Of a stretch of DNA of 64,000 nucleotides, positions 1 to 9,196 are shown one piece after another; position 1 is the stretch's first letter, and every line of letters starts with the position of its first letter. Below the pieces are notes generated by a model, which saw only the letters and a list, made by a program, of their open reading frames with translations, did no database searches and was not told where the DNA came from. Made by a program: the position numbers and the translations under genes. Origin of the DNA: Moritella sp. PE36 (GTDB taxonomy: Bacteria; Pseudomonadota; Gammaproteobacteria; Enterobacterales; Moritellaceae); the NCBI RefSeq assembly GCF_000170855.1, contig NZ_ABCQ01000018.1, forward strand, positions 1-64,000, written 5' to 3'.

Positions 1-2034
1 CGAAAACAATGTCTCACCAGTGGTTAACAACCGAAAGGTGTATTTGGTGTTGCGGTTGGTGTATCAACATCATTTGTATTCTTATTTGTACTATTCGGTT
101 CGCTATTAGATAAAGCAGGTGCTGGTAACTACTTCATAAAAGTTGCATTCTCGCTACTTGGTCACATGCGTGGCGGTCCTGCAAAAGCAGCGGTGGTTGC
201 ATCAGGTTTAAGTGGCTTAGTGTCTGGCTCATCCATTGCGAACGTGGTGACAACAGGCACATTCACGATCCCACTAATGAAACGCGTTGGCTTCTCCGCA
301 ACGAAAGCGGGCGCAATAGAAGTTGCAGCATCAACGAATGGTCAGTTAACACCACCAATTATGGGTGCAGCTGCATTCTTGATGGTTGAATACGTTGGTA
401 TCCCATACATCGAAGTAATTAAAGCCGCTATTTTACCTGCGCTTATTTCTTATATTGCCCTGATCTACATCGTGCATTTAGAAGCATGTAAAGCCGGTAT
501 GGAAGGTTTACCGCGCCGTCATAAGCCGACGATGGCAGAAAGCTTATTCTCGTTTATGACTGTTGCGATGATAATCCTCGTCTTAAGTCTTGCTGTTTAC
601 TACGGCATCGGCTGGACGAAAGATGTATTTGGCAGTAATGCAACTTGGGTGCTTGGAATTATTACCATTGCTATTTATATTGGCTTAGTAAAATACTCCA
701 CTAATTTCCCTGAACTGGTAATTGATGATCCAGATAGTCCATTGCTGATATTACCGGAACCGGGTCCAACAGCGAAAGCAGGTTTATACTTCCTCTTACC
801 GATCGTGGTACTCGTATGGTGCTTAACCGTTGAACGTTTCTCACCTGGTCTGTCCGCGTTTTGGGCAACGATGTTTATGATTTTCATTGTGGTAACACAA
901 CGTCCATTACAAGCATACTTCAAACAAAATAAATCAGTATCAGGCGCGGTTAAAACAGGTTTTATCGAACTGTTTGACGGTATGATCACCGGTTCACGTA
1001 ATATGATCGGTATCGGCGTGGCGACAGCGGCTGCAGGTATTGTTGTAGGTACCGTAACCTTAACGGGTATCGGTTTAGTGATGACCGAGTTTGTTGAGTT
1101 TATCTCCGGCGGTAATATCATGCTAATGTTAGTATTCACTGCGTTGATCAGCTTGATCTTAGGCATGGGTTTACCGACAACGGCTAACTACATCGTTGTA
1201 TCAACCTTAATGGCACCTGTTATTGTTGAAATTGGTGCTCAAAATGGCTTGATTGTACCGTTAATTGCAGTGCATTTATTTGTGTTCTACTTTGGTATTC
1301 TCGCCGATGATACCCCCCCCGTAGGTCTTGCCGCCTTTGCCGCCGCAGCAATTGCGAAAGCAGATCCAATTAAAACGGGTATCCAAGGTTTTACTTACGA
1401 TATTCGTACGGCTATCTTACCGTTCATGTTTATCTTTAATACGCAGTTATTATTAATTGGTGTGGACTCTTGGGGTCACTTATTACTGACTATCTTCTCT
1501 GCTACCACTGCGATGTTAGTCTTCGCAGCGGCAACCCAAGGATACTGGTTCACTAAATCAAAATGGTATGAAACGATCGGATTATTATTAATCACGTTCA
1601 CACTGTTCCGTCCTGGTTTCTTTTGGGATATGGTTTATCCGCCAATTGAAGAGCTAGGCCCACAACATATCGAGCAAGTACTTGCTGAATTACCAAACGG
1701 TAGTCAAGTGCGTTTACGTGTTGAAGGTGAAACGTTAGACGGTGCATTCCAAACCAAGATTGTACAACTCCCTTTTTCTGAAGATGCGATCACAGGTGCA
1801 GATCGATTATTGAGTACTGGTTTAGAATTACGCTTTGAGGATGACAAAACTATCGTTGATATGATTGGTTTTGGTTCCCCAGCCGAAAAATCAGGCATTG
1901 ATTTTGACTGGAATATCCTAATGGTAGAACGTCCATTAGACCGTCCAGCTAAAGAGTTCCTGTTTATTCCCGCGTTACTGTTACTTGCTGGTATCGCCGT
2001 TGGTCAACGCCGTCGTATTGCTCGTAATAAGTAA
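1..2034 (+). CDS. TRAP transporter fused permease (DctQM-type) with C-terminal DUF3394, 3' part, apparent frameshift
   Basis: The protein resembles the large membrane subunit of fused 4TM/12TM TRAP transporters, which import organic solutes with a periplasmic binding protein and an ion gradient. The family core is clear: GHMRGGPAKAAVVASGLSG, SSIANVVTTGTF and GMGLPTTANYIVVSTLMAPV, with many hydrophobic helices. The last ~110 residues match the soluble DUF3394 extension seen on some of these permeases. The N-terminal part lies outside the window. Reading back from 2034, the frame continues to codon 37-39 (GVFGVAVGVSTSF) and then meets a stop at 25-27. The expected preceding residues (MSHQWLTTE) are in another frame at 9-35, so one extra base lies in the AAA at 34-36. 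This is either a real frameshift (pseudogene) or a sequencing error. Family call is firm; the substrate is unknown. Confidence 0.85.
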
Positions 2035-2054
2035 TCATCCTCGGTAACGAAGCA

Positions 2055-2086
2055 TATATGCAGTGTGCTTATCCACACTGCATATA
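2055..2086. other. 13-bp perfect inverted repeat (intergenic hairpin)
   Basis: A 13-bp stem (TATATGCAGTGTG and its complement) with a 6-base loop lies between the TRAP permease and the UspA gene. No T-run follows it on either strand, so it is a poor intrinsic terminator. It could be an RNA processing or stability hairpin, or a protein-binding palindrome. Confidence 0.5.
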
Positions 2087-2115
2087 CCCAAACCACTTTA
2101 AATAAGTAACTCATT

Positions 2116-2550
2116 ATGTATAAAACAATCTTACTACCCGTCGACCTTAACGAAGAAGGCTTTAGCCACGTGGCTGCCGAACACGCTTGCGCACTCGCAA
2201 AAATGTCTGGCGCAACAATTCATTTACTTAATGTGCTGCCGACCACGCAAATGCCTATGGTATCAGCACACTTCCCAACGTCGGTCTTACAACAAATTCG
2301 AACTTCCACTCAAACAGCCCTGCAACAATTTGCCAAAAAACACATTACAGACGACATACCAGTGCAATTACATCTAATGGAAGGCAAGCCGTCAAAAGAA
2401 ATTATCAAAGCTGCAGATAAATACAAGGCTGATTTAATTGTAATGCCGAGTCATAAACGCGCTAAGTTGGAACTTGCATTTATTGGTTCAGTAGCAGCAA
2501 GAGTTGTGAGTTCAGCATCCATTAGTGTAATGGTTGTCAAACCACAATAA
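2116..2550 (+). CDS. Universal stress protein, UspA family
   Basis: This 144-residue cytoplasmic protein has the single-domain Usp fold. It starts with MYKTILLPVDLNEEGF, the first beta strand and its aspartate. The C-terminal part holds KADLIVMPSHKR, IGSVAARVVSSASISVMVV, equivalent to the usual G-x2-G-x9-G(S/T) nucleotide loop, here degenerate (IGSVAARVV), so ATP binding is uncertain. It sits 81 bp after the TRAP permease on the same strand. UspA-like proteins are known partners of TRAP systems; TeaD of Halomonas modulates the ectoine transporter TeaABC. A role in tuning the upstream transporter is therefore a reasonable inference. The family is certain, the partner is not. Confidence 0.9.
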   Translation: MYKTILLPVDLNEEGFSHVAAEHACALAKMSGATIHLLNVLPTTQMPMVSAHFPTSVLQQIRTSTQTALQQFAKKHITDDIPVQLHLMEGKPSKEIIKAADKYKADLIVMPSHKRAKLELAFIGSVAARVVSSASISVMVVKPQ

Positions 2551-2558
2551 ACATGTTT

Positions 2559-2584
2559 ATGGGCAGTGTTATTAACTGCTCATA
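2559..2584 (+). terminator. Weak terminator-like hairpin after the Usp gene
   Basis: ATGGGCAGT pairs with ACTGCTCAT around a 7-base loop, with one G-U pair, followed by AATTTT. It fits the end of the TRAP-Usp transcript but the T-tract is short. Confidence 0.4.
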
Positions 2585-2716
2585 ATTTTAAACGCACTAT
2601 ATTAAACTATCATTATTTTTCATTTAATCCATTCTATTCCTTTTACTTCCTGCCTTTTTTAGTTATTATTGCCAGATAATTCTTTGCTATTTCACTGAAA
2701 ATGAAAAAGGATATTC

Positions 2717-3796
2717 ATGTCAGTTTCTGTATTAATCTGTGATGATTCAAACCTAGCTCGTAAACAAATGGCTAAAACACTTCCCCCTTACTGGAATGTG
2801 GATGTTAGCTTTGCAGCAAACGGTGCCGAGGGTATTGATGTTATCAGAGCAGGTAAAGGTAGCATCGTATTTCTCGATCTAAATATGCCAGTGATGGATG
2901 GTTACCAAGTTTTAGAAATAATTCAAAAAGAGCAATTGAATGCACTTGTGATTGTCGTTTCTGGTGATATCCAAGCAGAGGCACTCCAACGAGTGACTGC
3001 ATTAGGCGCTCTTGCATTTATCAAAAAACCGGTAACAAGTCAGCAAATCGAAACCATCCTGATTAATTACGGTATTATCGAAAAAGACGAATTAGCGCAA
3101 GCAGAAGCGCGATTAATTTCCCAACAAGCAGCAGAAAAAAGAAAGACAGATTTAATTCAATCCATTCCAGAAACATTGCCTACGTTAGGTAACGAGCTTG
3201 AATTATCGCCTGAATTTCGTGATGCATTGCAAGAAGTTGCTAATGTCGCAATGGGTCAAGCCGCTGACTTATTAGCCCGCCTATTAGACGTGTTTGTATT
3301 GTTACCTGTACCAAATGTAAACGTCTTTGAAGCCAGTGAATTAACAATGGCACTGTCCGCAGCATCAGAACAAGCAACAATTTCAACCGTATGCCAAGGC
3401 TTTATTTGCTCGGGTATTGCTGGTGAAGCCCTATTGTTATTCCATGATTCAAGTTTTGATGATATGGCAAAGCTAATGGGGATTTCAGAACAAGACTCCA
3501 ACTTCCAAGAAAAAGAAATTCTCATGGATACAGCCAATATCCTCATTGGTGCGTTTTTACAAGGCTTTAGCCAACAACTGAATGTGAGCTTTAGTCAAGG
3601 CCACCCTTCTGTTCTTGGCCAGCACAGTACAGTACAAGAAATGATTAACGCGAATAACTTCCGTAAACAAAAAACGATTGCCATTGAAATTAACTATCAA
3701 ATTGAACACCATGATGTGCAATGCGATCTGTTATTACTTTTTACTGAGAAGTCGCTGCCAAGTTTACTGAATAGTCTTTCTTACCTCATCGATTAA
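2717..3796 (+). CDS. Response regulator with C-terminal CheC-type phosphatase domain (CheY-CheC fusion)
   Basis: Residues 1-120 form a receiver domain: acidic pair D9/D10, phosphoacceptor D54 in FLDLNMPVMDG, S82 and K104 before P105. A linker rich in Ala, Gln and Glu (about 120-150) leads to a CheC/CheX/FliY-like domain (about 165-359). The first phosphatase signature is intact: D169-x3-E173-x2-N176-x22-P199. The second is degenerate, E267-x3-D271-x2-N274-x22-P297. CheC proteins dephosphorylate CheY~P, so this one may act on its own receiver domain or on another CheY. The gene lies 72 bp upstream of a diguanylate cyclase on the same strand and may be cotranscribed with it. It has no DNA-binding domain. 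No chemotaxis genes are next to it. Confidence 0.85.
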   Translation: MSVSVLICDDSNLARKQMAKTLPPYWNVDVSFAANGAEGIDVIRAGKGSIVFLDLNMPVMDGYQVLEIIQKEQLNALVIVVSGDIQAEALQRVTALGALAFIKKPVTSQQIETILINYGIIEKDELAQAEARLISQQAAEKRKTDLIQSIPETLPTLGNELELSPEFRDALQEVANVAMGQAADLLARLLDVFVLLPVPNVNVFEASELTMALSAASEQATISTVCQGFICSGIAGEALLLFHDSSFDDMAKLMGISEQDSNFQEKEILMDTANILIGAFLQGFSQQLNVSFSQGHPSVLGQHSTVQEMINANNFRKQKTIAIEINYQIEHHDVQCDLLLLFTEKSLPSLLNSLSYLID

Positions 3797-3868
3797 CTGG
3801 TTGTCATTTGATGATTTACGTCACTATAAACAAATCAGATAACAACACAGTTACAAGGAATTGTTAAC

Positions 3869-4831
3869 ATGGATAATCAACAGTCATTGAATGAGTTTCA
3901 TTGGATCATGGATATGGTGCAAACCATTGATGCGGGTCTTGTGGTTTTAGATAAAGATTTCAATGTCCAGCTTTGGAATGGCTTTATGAGTAACCACAGT
4001 GGATTGAGCTCAAGGACTGTCCAAAGCGCACCGCTGTTTTCTCATTTTCCTGAGTTACCTGAAGCATGGCTGCGCAGTAAAATTGAATCAGTGTTTTTAC
4101 TAAAAAACAACGCCTTTACCAGTTGGGAACAACGTCCTTATATTTTCCGTTTTAATAACTACCGTCCAGTCACCGGCATTTCTGAATTTATGTATCAGAA
4201 TATGACGATCATACCGTTAGCCTCTCTCACAGGCGAAGTAACGCACGTTAGTTTGATTATTTATGATGTAACCGATATTGCGATTAACCGTTTGCAACTT
4301 GATAAAGCTAATGCAGAATTAGCTCGTTTAAGCCAAACAGATGCGCTTACACAGCTGAATAACCGCCATCGCTGGAATAACCTCATTGATAGCGAATTTA
4401 AACGAGTTAAACGCTATGAGCAGATATCGACATTCATGATGCTAGATATCGATCACTTCAAAAATGTGAATGATACGTATGGCCACGTCGCGGGCGACAA
4501 GGTAATAGCAGAAGTATCAAGAGTGATCCGTGAGAATGTTCGAGAAACTGATTTTTCGGCACGATACGGTGGTGACGAATTTGCCATTTGTTTAACTAAT
4601 ACAACAGCACATAACGCGATAATCTTAGCAGACCGTCTTCGTCAAGCAATTGAGAATACTGTAATTACAGATGATGATAACAACATAAAAGTAACAATAT
4701 CGATTGGCATGGCTGAATTCACTGAGAATACCGATACAGTCGATACTTGGACTAAAAATGCTGATTGTGCATTATATAAGGGTAAAGAAAATGGCCGTAA
4801 CCAATACTCGATATTTAAGCCGCGTAGTTAA
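3869..4831 (+). CDS. Diguanylate cyclase with N-terminal PAS domain
   Basis: The 320-residue protein makes cyclic di-GMP from two GTP. Residues 10-140 look like a PAS sensor (GLVVLDKDFNVQLWNGFM) with no membrane segment. Then come a short helix with DKANAELARLSQTDALTQLNNR and a full GGDEF domain. Metal and substrate motifs are present: DIDHFKNVNDTYGHVAGD and GGDEF at residues 234-238. The inhibitory I-site RETD lies five residues before GGDEF, so product feedback is likely. It follows the CheY-CheC gene by 72 bp and is followed by a strong terminator. The pair looks like a signalling module in which the regulator may control the cyclase, which is my inference. Confidence 0.93.
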   Translation: MDNQQSLNEFHWIMDMVQTIDAGLVVLDKDFNVQLWNGFMSNHSGLSSRTVQSAPLFSHFPELPEAWLRSKIESVFLLKNNAFTSWEQRPYIFRFNNYRPVTGISEFMYQNMTIIPLASLTGEVTHVSLIIYDVTDIAINRLQLDKANAELARLSQTDALTQLNNRHRWNNLIDSEFKRVKRYEQISTFMMLDIDHFKNVNDTYGHVAGDKVIAEVSRVIRENVRETDFSARYGGDEFAICLTNTTAHNAIILADRLRQAIENTVITDDDNNIKVTISIGMAEFTENTDTVDTWTKNADCALYKGKENGRNQYSIFKPRS

Positions 4832-4860
4832 GTACAGTTTAAGGTAATCTATATAAACGA

Positions 4861-4889
4861 AAAAGGTATAGCGACGCTATACCTTTTTT
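4861..4889. terminator. Bidirectional intrinsic terminator
   Basis: AAAAGGTATAGC pairs with GCTATACCTTTTTT around a 3-base loop, with A- and T-runs on both sides. It separates the cyclase gene on the plus strand from the DUF2986 gene on the minus strand. Confidence 0.85.
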
Positions 4890-4913
4890 ATATTTATCAT
4901 TTTTTCGTTTAAG

Positions 4914-5120
4914 CTAACTATTTTCAGCAGTTGGTTCTTCCTGAACACTTTCTGCCTGCTGAATAGTCTCTTCTTGCTGAGGAGCTTCAGTTTCTAACGC
5001 CATTTTTTCACGTTCCGCTTTAGAAATGTAACGTGGCTTATTAGAATGTGGGGCTAATTTAGCATTGGCTTTTTTAGCTTTTTTCTTTAATGTCGAAACA
5101 ACTTTTTTCTTTCTGTTCAT
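4914..5120 (-). CDS. Small basic protein, DUF2986 family
   Basis: This 68-residue protein has a very lysine-rich first half (MNRKKKVVSTLKKKAKKANAK), the phrase KPRYISKAEREKM typical of DUF2986 proteins of marine gammaproteobacteria, and an acidic, glutamine-rich tail. It is soluble with no catalytic motif. The polar split between basic head and acidic tail suggests nucleic-acid or ribosome association, but no function is known. It follows the DUF1456 gene by 12 bp on the same strand and is probably cotranscribed. Confidence 0.8.
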   Translation of the reverse strand: MNRKKKVVSTLKKKAKKANAKLAPHSNKPRYISKAEREKMALETEAPQQEETIQQAESVQEEPTAENS

Positions 5121-5132
5121 TATTTGATCTTA

Positions 5133-5600
5133 CTACTTGTCTTCAGGTCGGTATTTTACTTGCATGCCTGCAAGGAAGTTACGTAATATTTGATCTTTAC
5201 ATTCACGGTAATGTTTGTGATCAGGTTTACGGAAAAATGCACTTAGTTCGTGTTTACCTAAACGGAATTCAGCAAGTTCTAATAATTCAAGAACGTCTTC
5301 ATTCTTAAGATCTAAAGCAATTTTTAACTTACGTAAAATAATGTTGTTATTGATCGAGTGCTCAGGCTCAGGTTGTGGACCGTCTTTTTTACCGCGTTTC
5401 GCATTAATTAGACCATTCAAAAAAGTTGCCATCTGCGTATCACTACAACTCACATAGGCCGGGTCATCATCTTTTTTTAACCAATTGCTGATTTCGCCAC
5501 GTGTAACATCAGCTTCAGCTTGTTTAAACAAGGCTATCATTTTGTCGTCACTGAAATTAAAAGTGTAGCGAATACGGCGTAAAATATCATTATTGGTCAT
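5133..5600 (-). CDS. DUF1456 family protein (YehS-like)
   Basis: The 155-residue cytoplasmic protein contains two repeats of a small helical unit. They begin NDILRRIRYTFNFSDDKMIALF (quoted in part) and NIILRKLKIALDLKNEDVLELL, each followed by a segment on when to 'stay out' of a lysine/aspartate-rich loop. This duplicated arrangement and the length match E. coli YehS (DUF1456). The molecular function is unknown. It is the first gene of a probable two-gene operon with the DUF2986 gene. Confidence 0.85.
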   Translation of the reverse strand: MTNNDILRRIRYTFNFSDDKMIALFKQAEADVTRGEISNWLKKDDDPAYVSCSDTQMATFLNGLINAKRGKKDGPQPEPEHSINNNIILRKLKIALDLKNEDVLELLELAEFRLGKHELSAFFRKPDHKHYRECKDQILRNFLAGMQVKYRPEDK

Positions 5601-5786
5601 TAATTAGTCCTAATAAGGCTAGCGTGATGTCGTTATGACTCACGATTTAAGTTATGGCGCACAGTATAGCAGATAACCCAGAGTTGATAACAGGCAATAC
5701 TTACAATCTCAACACCCAAAGCAAGCAAGACCAGCACCCTAGACTAACGTCTCTGCATTTAGAAAAATTAATTCGTGATCTAGACG

Positions 5787-7025
5787 TTAATCATCCAGCA
5801 ACCAGTATCTTATTTTATTATATACATCAGGATGATAAAGTAAGTCCATATGATTCATATCACGACCAATCCACTGATGGTGTTCAGGAAAGGTAAGGTG
5901 CAGTAAATCATCATTATGACGACCTAAGGCACTATCTACATTCACTAAACCATCACCAATTAAACCATCACCGACTACTGTTGATTGCTTACCTTTCACT
6001 GCAGCAACCGTATAACAATGCACCCCATTAGGTAATGCTAATGATCCACGATCGTCCACCGTATAACTAAAACGATCTTTACCCTGCCAGTCTTCATCGA
6101 TAATCGACCCATAACGTAAGTCAGTAATACCTGCGCTACGAATTTGACCTAACTTAGCAAAAGGTAAACTATATGGATTGGAACCAAGTAAGACATCAAT
6201 CAGGTTACCGCCTTTTTCAAGTGCCGAGCCATGATGCGGCGTACCTAAAAATACCATCTTATTAACTTGGTCTAACCAAGTATGCTGCGCCTCTTTACCA
6301 TAATGAAATGCACTACGAGAGACGAGCCCCCCCATACTGTGAGCAAGAATAGACAATGACAAAGGTTGCGGTGATATCGTCACTAAATACTGTAATAGTG
6401 CAGCTAAATCACGGCCATTTTCTGAAATATGTCGACCGGTATTATAGTGTAAGTAAATCGGTTCATAACCAAGATCACGTGCTAATTCGATACCGTGATT
6501 ATGTTCGTCAACTTGCCACTGTAAATCATTCATACATAACCCGTGCACCATTAGCAATATCTTGCCATCTGATGTTTCGATCAACTTACGTAATGCGACA
6601 TCCGATAAAGCTTTACCGTCACGGCGTAATTGCATGATCACAGCAAGTGGGTTTTCACGTTCCAGTAAATAGTCACCTAATACACCATTAAGCATCGAAA
6701 TGGCGACTTCACGTTTAAGAGATGATTCATGTTGGCCAAATGCCGAGCCAAATTGCGATAAAGAAAACTCAATTTTATCACCAACAAATGTAGTAACGTT
6801 ACGAATATTACGGTATACAAAACCAGTCACACCACGTGTTGTTGTCGGTTGGTCTTTATCATTAAGACCTAAGCTCAAAATGGTATAATGCAGTGCTTCA
6901 ACAATATCTGTTAAACCAGTCACTGCATCTACCGCAAGCTGGTTAACACCACGGATATCATTTGCACGATCGGAGTGAGAGCGTTTTATTTCTAGGATTT
7001 TTGATTTTCTGCGGGTGTTAAACAT
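5787..7025 (-). CDS. Alpha/beta-hydrolase, lipase/esterase-like (PGAP1-type)
   Basis: The 412-residue protein has a ~150-residue helical N-terminal region unlike the catalytic part. A hydrolase domain follows, with the oxyanion segment LLMVHGLCMNDLQW near residue 160 and the nucleophile elbow AHSMGGLVSRSA. FLGTPHHGSALEKGG is typical of triacylglycerol-lipase-like hydrolases. The likely acid/base pair lies in GDGLVNVDSALG and HHQWIGRDMNHMDLL near the C-terminus. No signal peptide is seen, so it is probably cytoplasmic. Substrate unknown; lipid or ester hydrolysis is inferred from fold motifs. It stands alone on the minus strand. Confidence 0.8.
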   Translation of the reverse strand: MFNTRRKSKILEIKRSHSDRANDIRGVNQLAVDAVTGLTDIVEALHYTILSLGLNDKDQPTTTRGVTGFVYRNIRNVTTFVGDKIEFSLSQFGSAFGQHESSLKREVAISMLNGVLGDYLLERENPLAVIMQLRRDGKALSDVALRKLIETSDGKILLMVHGLCMNDLQWQVDEHNHGIELARDLGYEPIYLHYNTGRHISENGRDLAALLQYLVTISPQPLSLSILAHSMGGLVSRSAFHYGKEAQHTWLDQVNKMVFLGTPHHGSALEKGGNLIDVLLGSNPYSLPFAKLGQIRSAGITDLRYGSIIDEDWQGKDRFSYTVDDRGSLALPNGVHCYTVAAVKGKQSTVVGDGLIGDGLVNVDSALGRHNDDLLHLTFPEHHQWIGRDMNHMDLLYHPDVYNKIRYWLLDD

Positions 7026-7104
7026 ACAGCACCTTTTGTATTTAGCGTTAGCAACGAGTTAAAATCATGACTCTGTTGTAACGCTAAATACTTGAATGCA
7101 CAAT

Positions 7105-8001
7105 CTAGGTTTTGTTTACGTTCGCTTGGCGTTGCAATAAAAAGGTTGCGGAGGCTGACAATAAAATGCCAGGGATCACTTGCATATTAATACTTTGCCC
7201 GTTCACCAGCAGTGATAACAAGGCAACGACAGCGGGATTCATATAAATATATGCCATCACCCGTGTAGGTCCTAACGCAATAGTGGTTTTCTGATACAAA
7301 TACACCGTCATCAGTGTGGCACCAATCACTAAATAGGCCATGTAAAATACTGATTCACCTTTGATAAGATGCCACTCTAGCGGTAGTCCTGATAACCAAA
7401 GTGCCAGCCCCATCCAAATACAGCCACCGAGTAAGGTACTAAATACCATGACAATCAGTTCGTCACCACGGTATAAGCGCTTCATCGAAATAGAATAACA
7501 GCACATAGAGACGCAACCTGCGATAAACAATAAGTCGCCATTGTTGAGTGAAAAATCCATTAGTCGAGACAAATCACCAGCAAAAATAACCCAGCAAGTA
7601 CCCAGCGCACCAAGTAGATAAATCATTAGCTGCTTGGCTTTAATCTTATCTTTAAATACCAACACGCATAACAAGGCGGTTATAAACGGCACCAAGGTAT
7701 ACAAGGTACCAGTATTTAATGTCGTGGTTATTTTCAATGCTTCGAACTGAAAAATAAAGAACATTGAATAGAATAAACTGATCACCATCGAACGCGGTAA
7801 GGTTCGTAACACCTTATTACGCCATTTTTTGGTGAATAAAATAAACGGTAATAATAAACTCACCGCACCAGCGAAGCGCAACAAAGTTAAAGAAAATGGG
7901 TTTATTAGACCTGCAAGGTTTGCAGATGCTAAAAATGATCCTGCCACTAAGGTAGTCGCAAGTACCACAAGAAGGTGAAATTTGATGTTAGATTGTGCCA
8001 A
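7105..8001 (-). CDS. DMT superfamily (EamA) transporter
   Basis: The 298-residue membrane protein has about ten hydrophobic helices in two EamA repeats (residues ~8-140 and ~150-290). Landmarks are LTLLRFAGAVSLLLPF, GTLYTLVPFITALLCVLVFKDKI and ALGPTRVMAYIYMNPAVVALLSLLV. DMT proteins of this class export amino acids or other small metabolites, or act as permeases; the substrate cannot be read from sequence. The open frame begins at a TTG codon (8001) preceded by AAGG, with no nearby ATG, so translation probably starts at TTG. Confidence 0.85.
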   Translation of the reverse strand: MAQSNIKFHLLVVLATTLVAGSFLASANLAGLINPFSLTLLRFAGAVSLLLPFILFTKKWRNKVLRTLPRSMVISLFYSMFFIFQFEALKITTTLNTGTLYTLVPFITALLCVLVFKDKIKAKQLMIYLLGALGTCWVIFAGDLSRLMDFSLNNGDLLFIAGCVSMCCYSISMKRLYRGDELIVMVFSTLLGGCIWMGLALWLSGLPLEWHLIKGESVFYMAYLVIGATLMTVYLYQKTTIALGPTRVMAYIYMNPAVVALLSLLVNGQSINMQVIPGILLSASATFLLQRQANVNKT

Positions 8002-8121
8002 GCCTAGGCCTTATTTGGGTATAAATGGTATTTTTCGGCAAGGTTAGCACGCAAAGAATTCTTGTAAAGGTTTTCTAGATTAAATAATCTTTTGTTTGAT
8101 AAAAAATAATTTAACCTACCG

Positions 8122-8973
8122 CTATGACGACGAAGCTAACCAATTTGATGTGTCCTGCCATACTGATTCAGACATAGACCGCTTGAAAAAGCCAAAATGA
8201 TCAATCGATCGCATACCGACCTGCTTAGGATCAACCACAATCATATCTGACGGTGCATTTTTAAAATGTTGTTGCAGTACTTTGACACAACTCGGTGGTG
8301 CAAATCGGTTGTCATCCGCCATGGCATAAAAGCGCATATTACCAGTATATCGGTGATAACCATCGTGCAATTCGTTGCCTTGCTCATCAGTATAGAAGGG
8401 TTTACGCCCAAAACGACTCCAATCCCTGATTACTTGCTTCGGTAAGTATTCTGCACCCAACACCCACTTTGGTAACCCTTTATTAACACTATAAAACAAA
8501 GGTAAAACACAATAAAAGAATAGCACTGATAATGGCTGGTCTTTACGCGCCCAATTTTTCCAATGAATTTGCTGTGCGGCAATATTTAGAAACGACTCAT
8601 AACGATTATTATTTGGAGTAATACCAAGTAACTGACCACCAATAGAATGACCAACACCTGACATTTTCATTTCAGGATAATGACTTTGTGTCCAAGTTAA
8701 CACCGCGTCCATATCAAGCTGTCCCCAATGTATCATACTGGCTGGTTTCGCGTTCACACTCGCTTGTTTACTATCGCCAATACCACGATAGTCATAGGTG
8801 ATTATCGTGAAGCCTTGGGCACATAAAAACTCAGCATAAGGTTGATAATACTTACGTAATACCCCTGTCGCCCCATTTATAATAACAACACGGCCATTAC
8901 TCTTATCCGGTTTGAACTCACTCGCGACAAGCTGGTAGCCATCAAGCGTACTAATTTCAATTGTGTTTATCAT
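8122..8973 (-). CDS. Alpha/beta-fold hydrolase (serine aminopeptidase-like)
   Basis: The 283-residue soluble protein has a hydrolase fold: RVVIINGATGVLRKYYQPYAEFL (quoted as one segment in two halves: RVVIINGATG, VLRKYYQPY), then YDYRGIGDSK, then nucleophile elbow GVGHSIGGQLLG near residue 125. An IDHFGFFK segment near the end supplies the likely catalytic histidine. Similar proteins in gammaproteobacteria are annotated as predicted alpha/beta hydrolases of unknown substrate. It is monocistronic, on the minus strand, divergent from the yegD-like gene. Confidence 0.8.
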   Translation of the reverse strand: MINTIEISTLDGYQLVASEFKPDKSNGRVVIINGATGVLRKYYQPYAEFLCAQGFTIITYDYRGIGDSKQASVNAKPASMIHWGQLDMDAVLTWTQSHYPEMKMSGVGHSIGGQLLGITPNNNRYESFLNIAAQQIHWKNWARKDQPLSVLFFYCVLPLFYSVNKGLPKWVLGAEYLPKQVIRDWSRFGRKPFYTDEQGNELHDGYHRYTGNMRFYAMADDNRFAPPSCVKVLQQHFKNAPSDMIVVDPKQVGMRSIDHFGFFKRSMSESVWQDTSNWLASSS

Positions 8974-9196
8974 ATTCTTAATCCATTAAGTAAATAAATT
9001 AACAAGTCAGTTATTTAACCATAGCCTCTCATCCTTTACATTCGCCCTAATGACAAACACGTGTTACCCACCATTGCGTTAGATTAATGCAAACTGACTA
9101 TTACGTCCGCGATTAAATAAGTTACTATTTCAATCTGGTTTCACGTATCTCGGCAGTGTACAATGCCCGGCTTGTGTGATTTTATTGGAATAAATT

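Noticed and set aside
675-1166. 163-codon antisense frame in the TRAP permease
   Set aside because: It is a shadow of the strong transporter frame and its composition has no family match.
5654-5896. 80-codon plus-strand open frame
   Set aside because: Its second half lies antisense to the end of the alpha/beta-hydrolase gene and it shows no family features.
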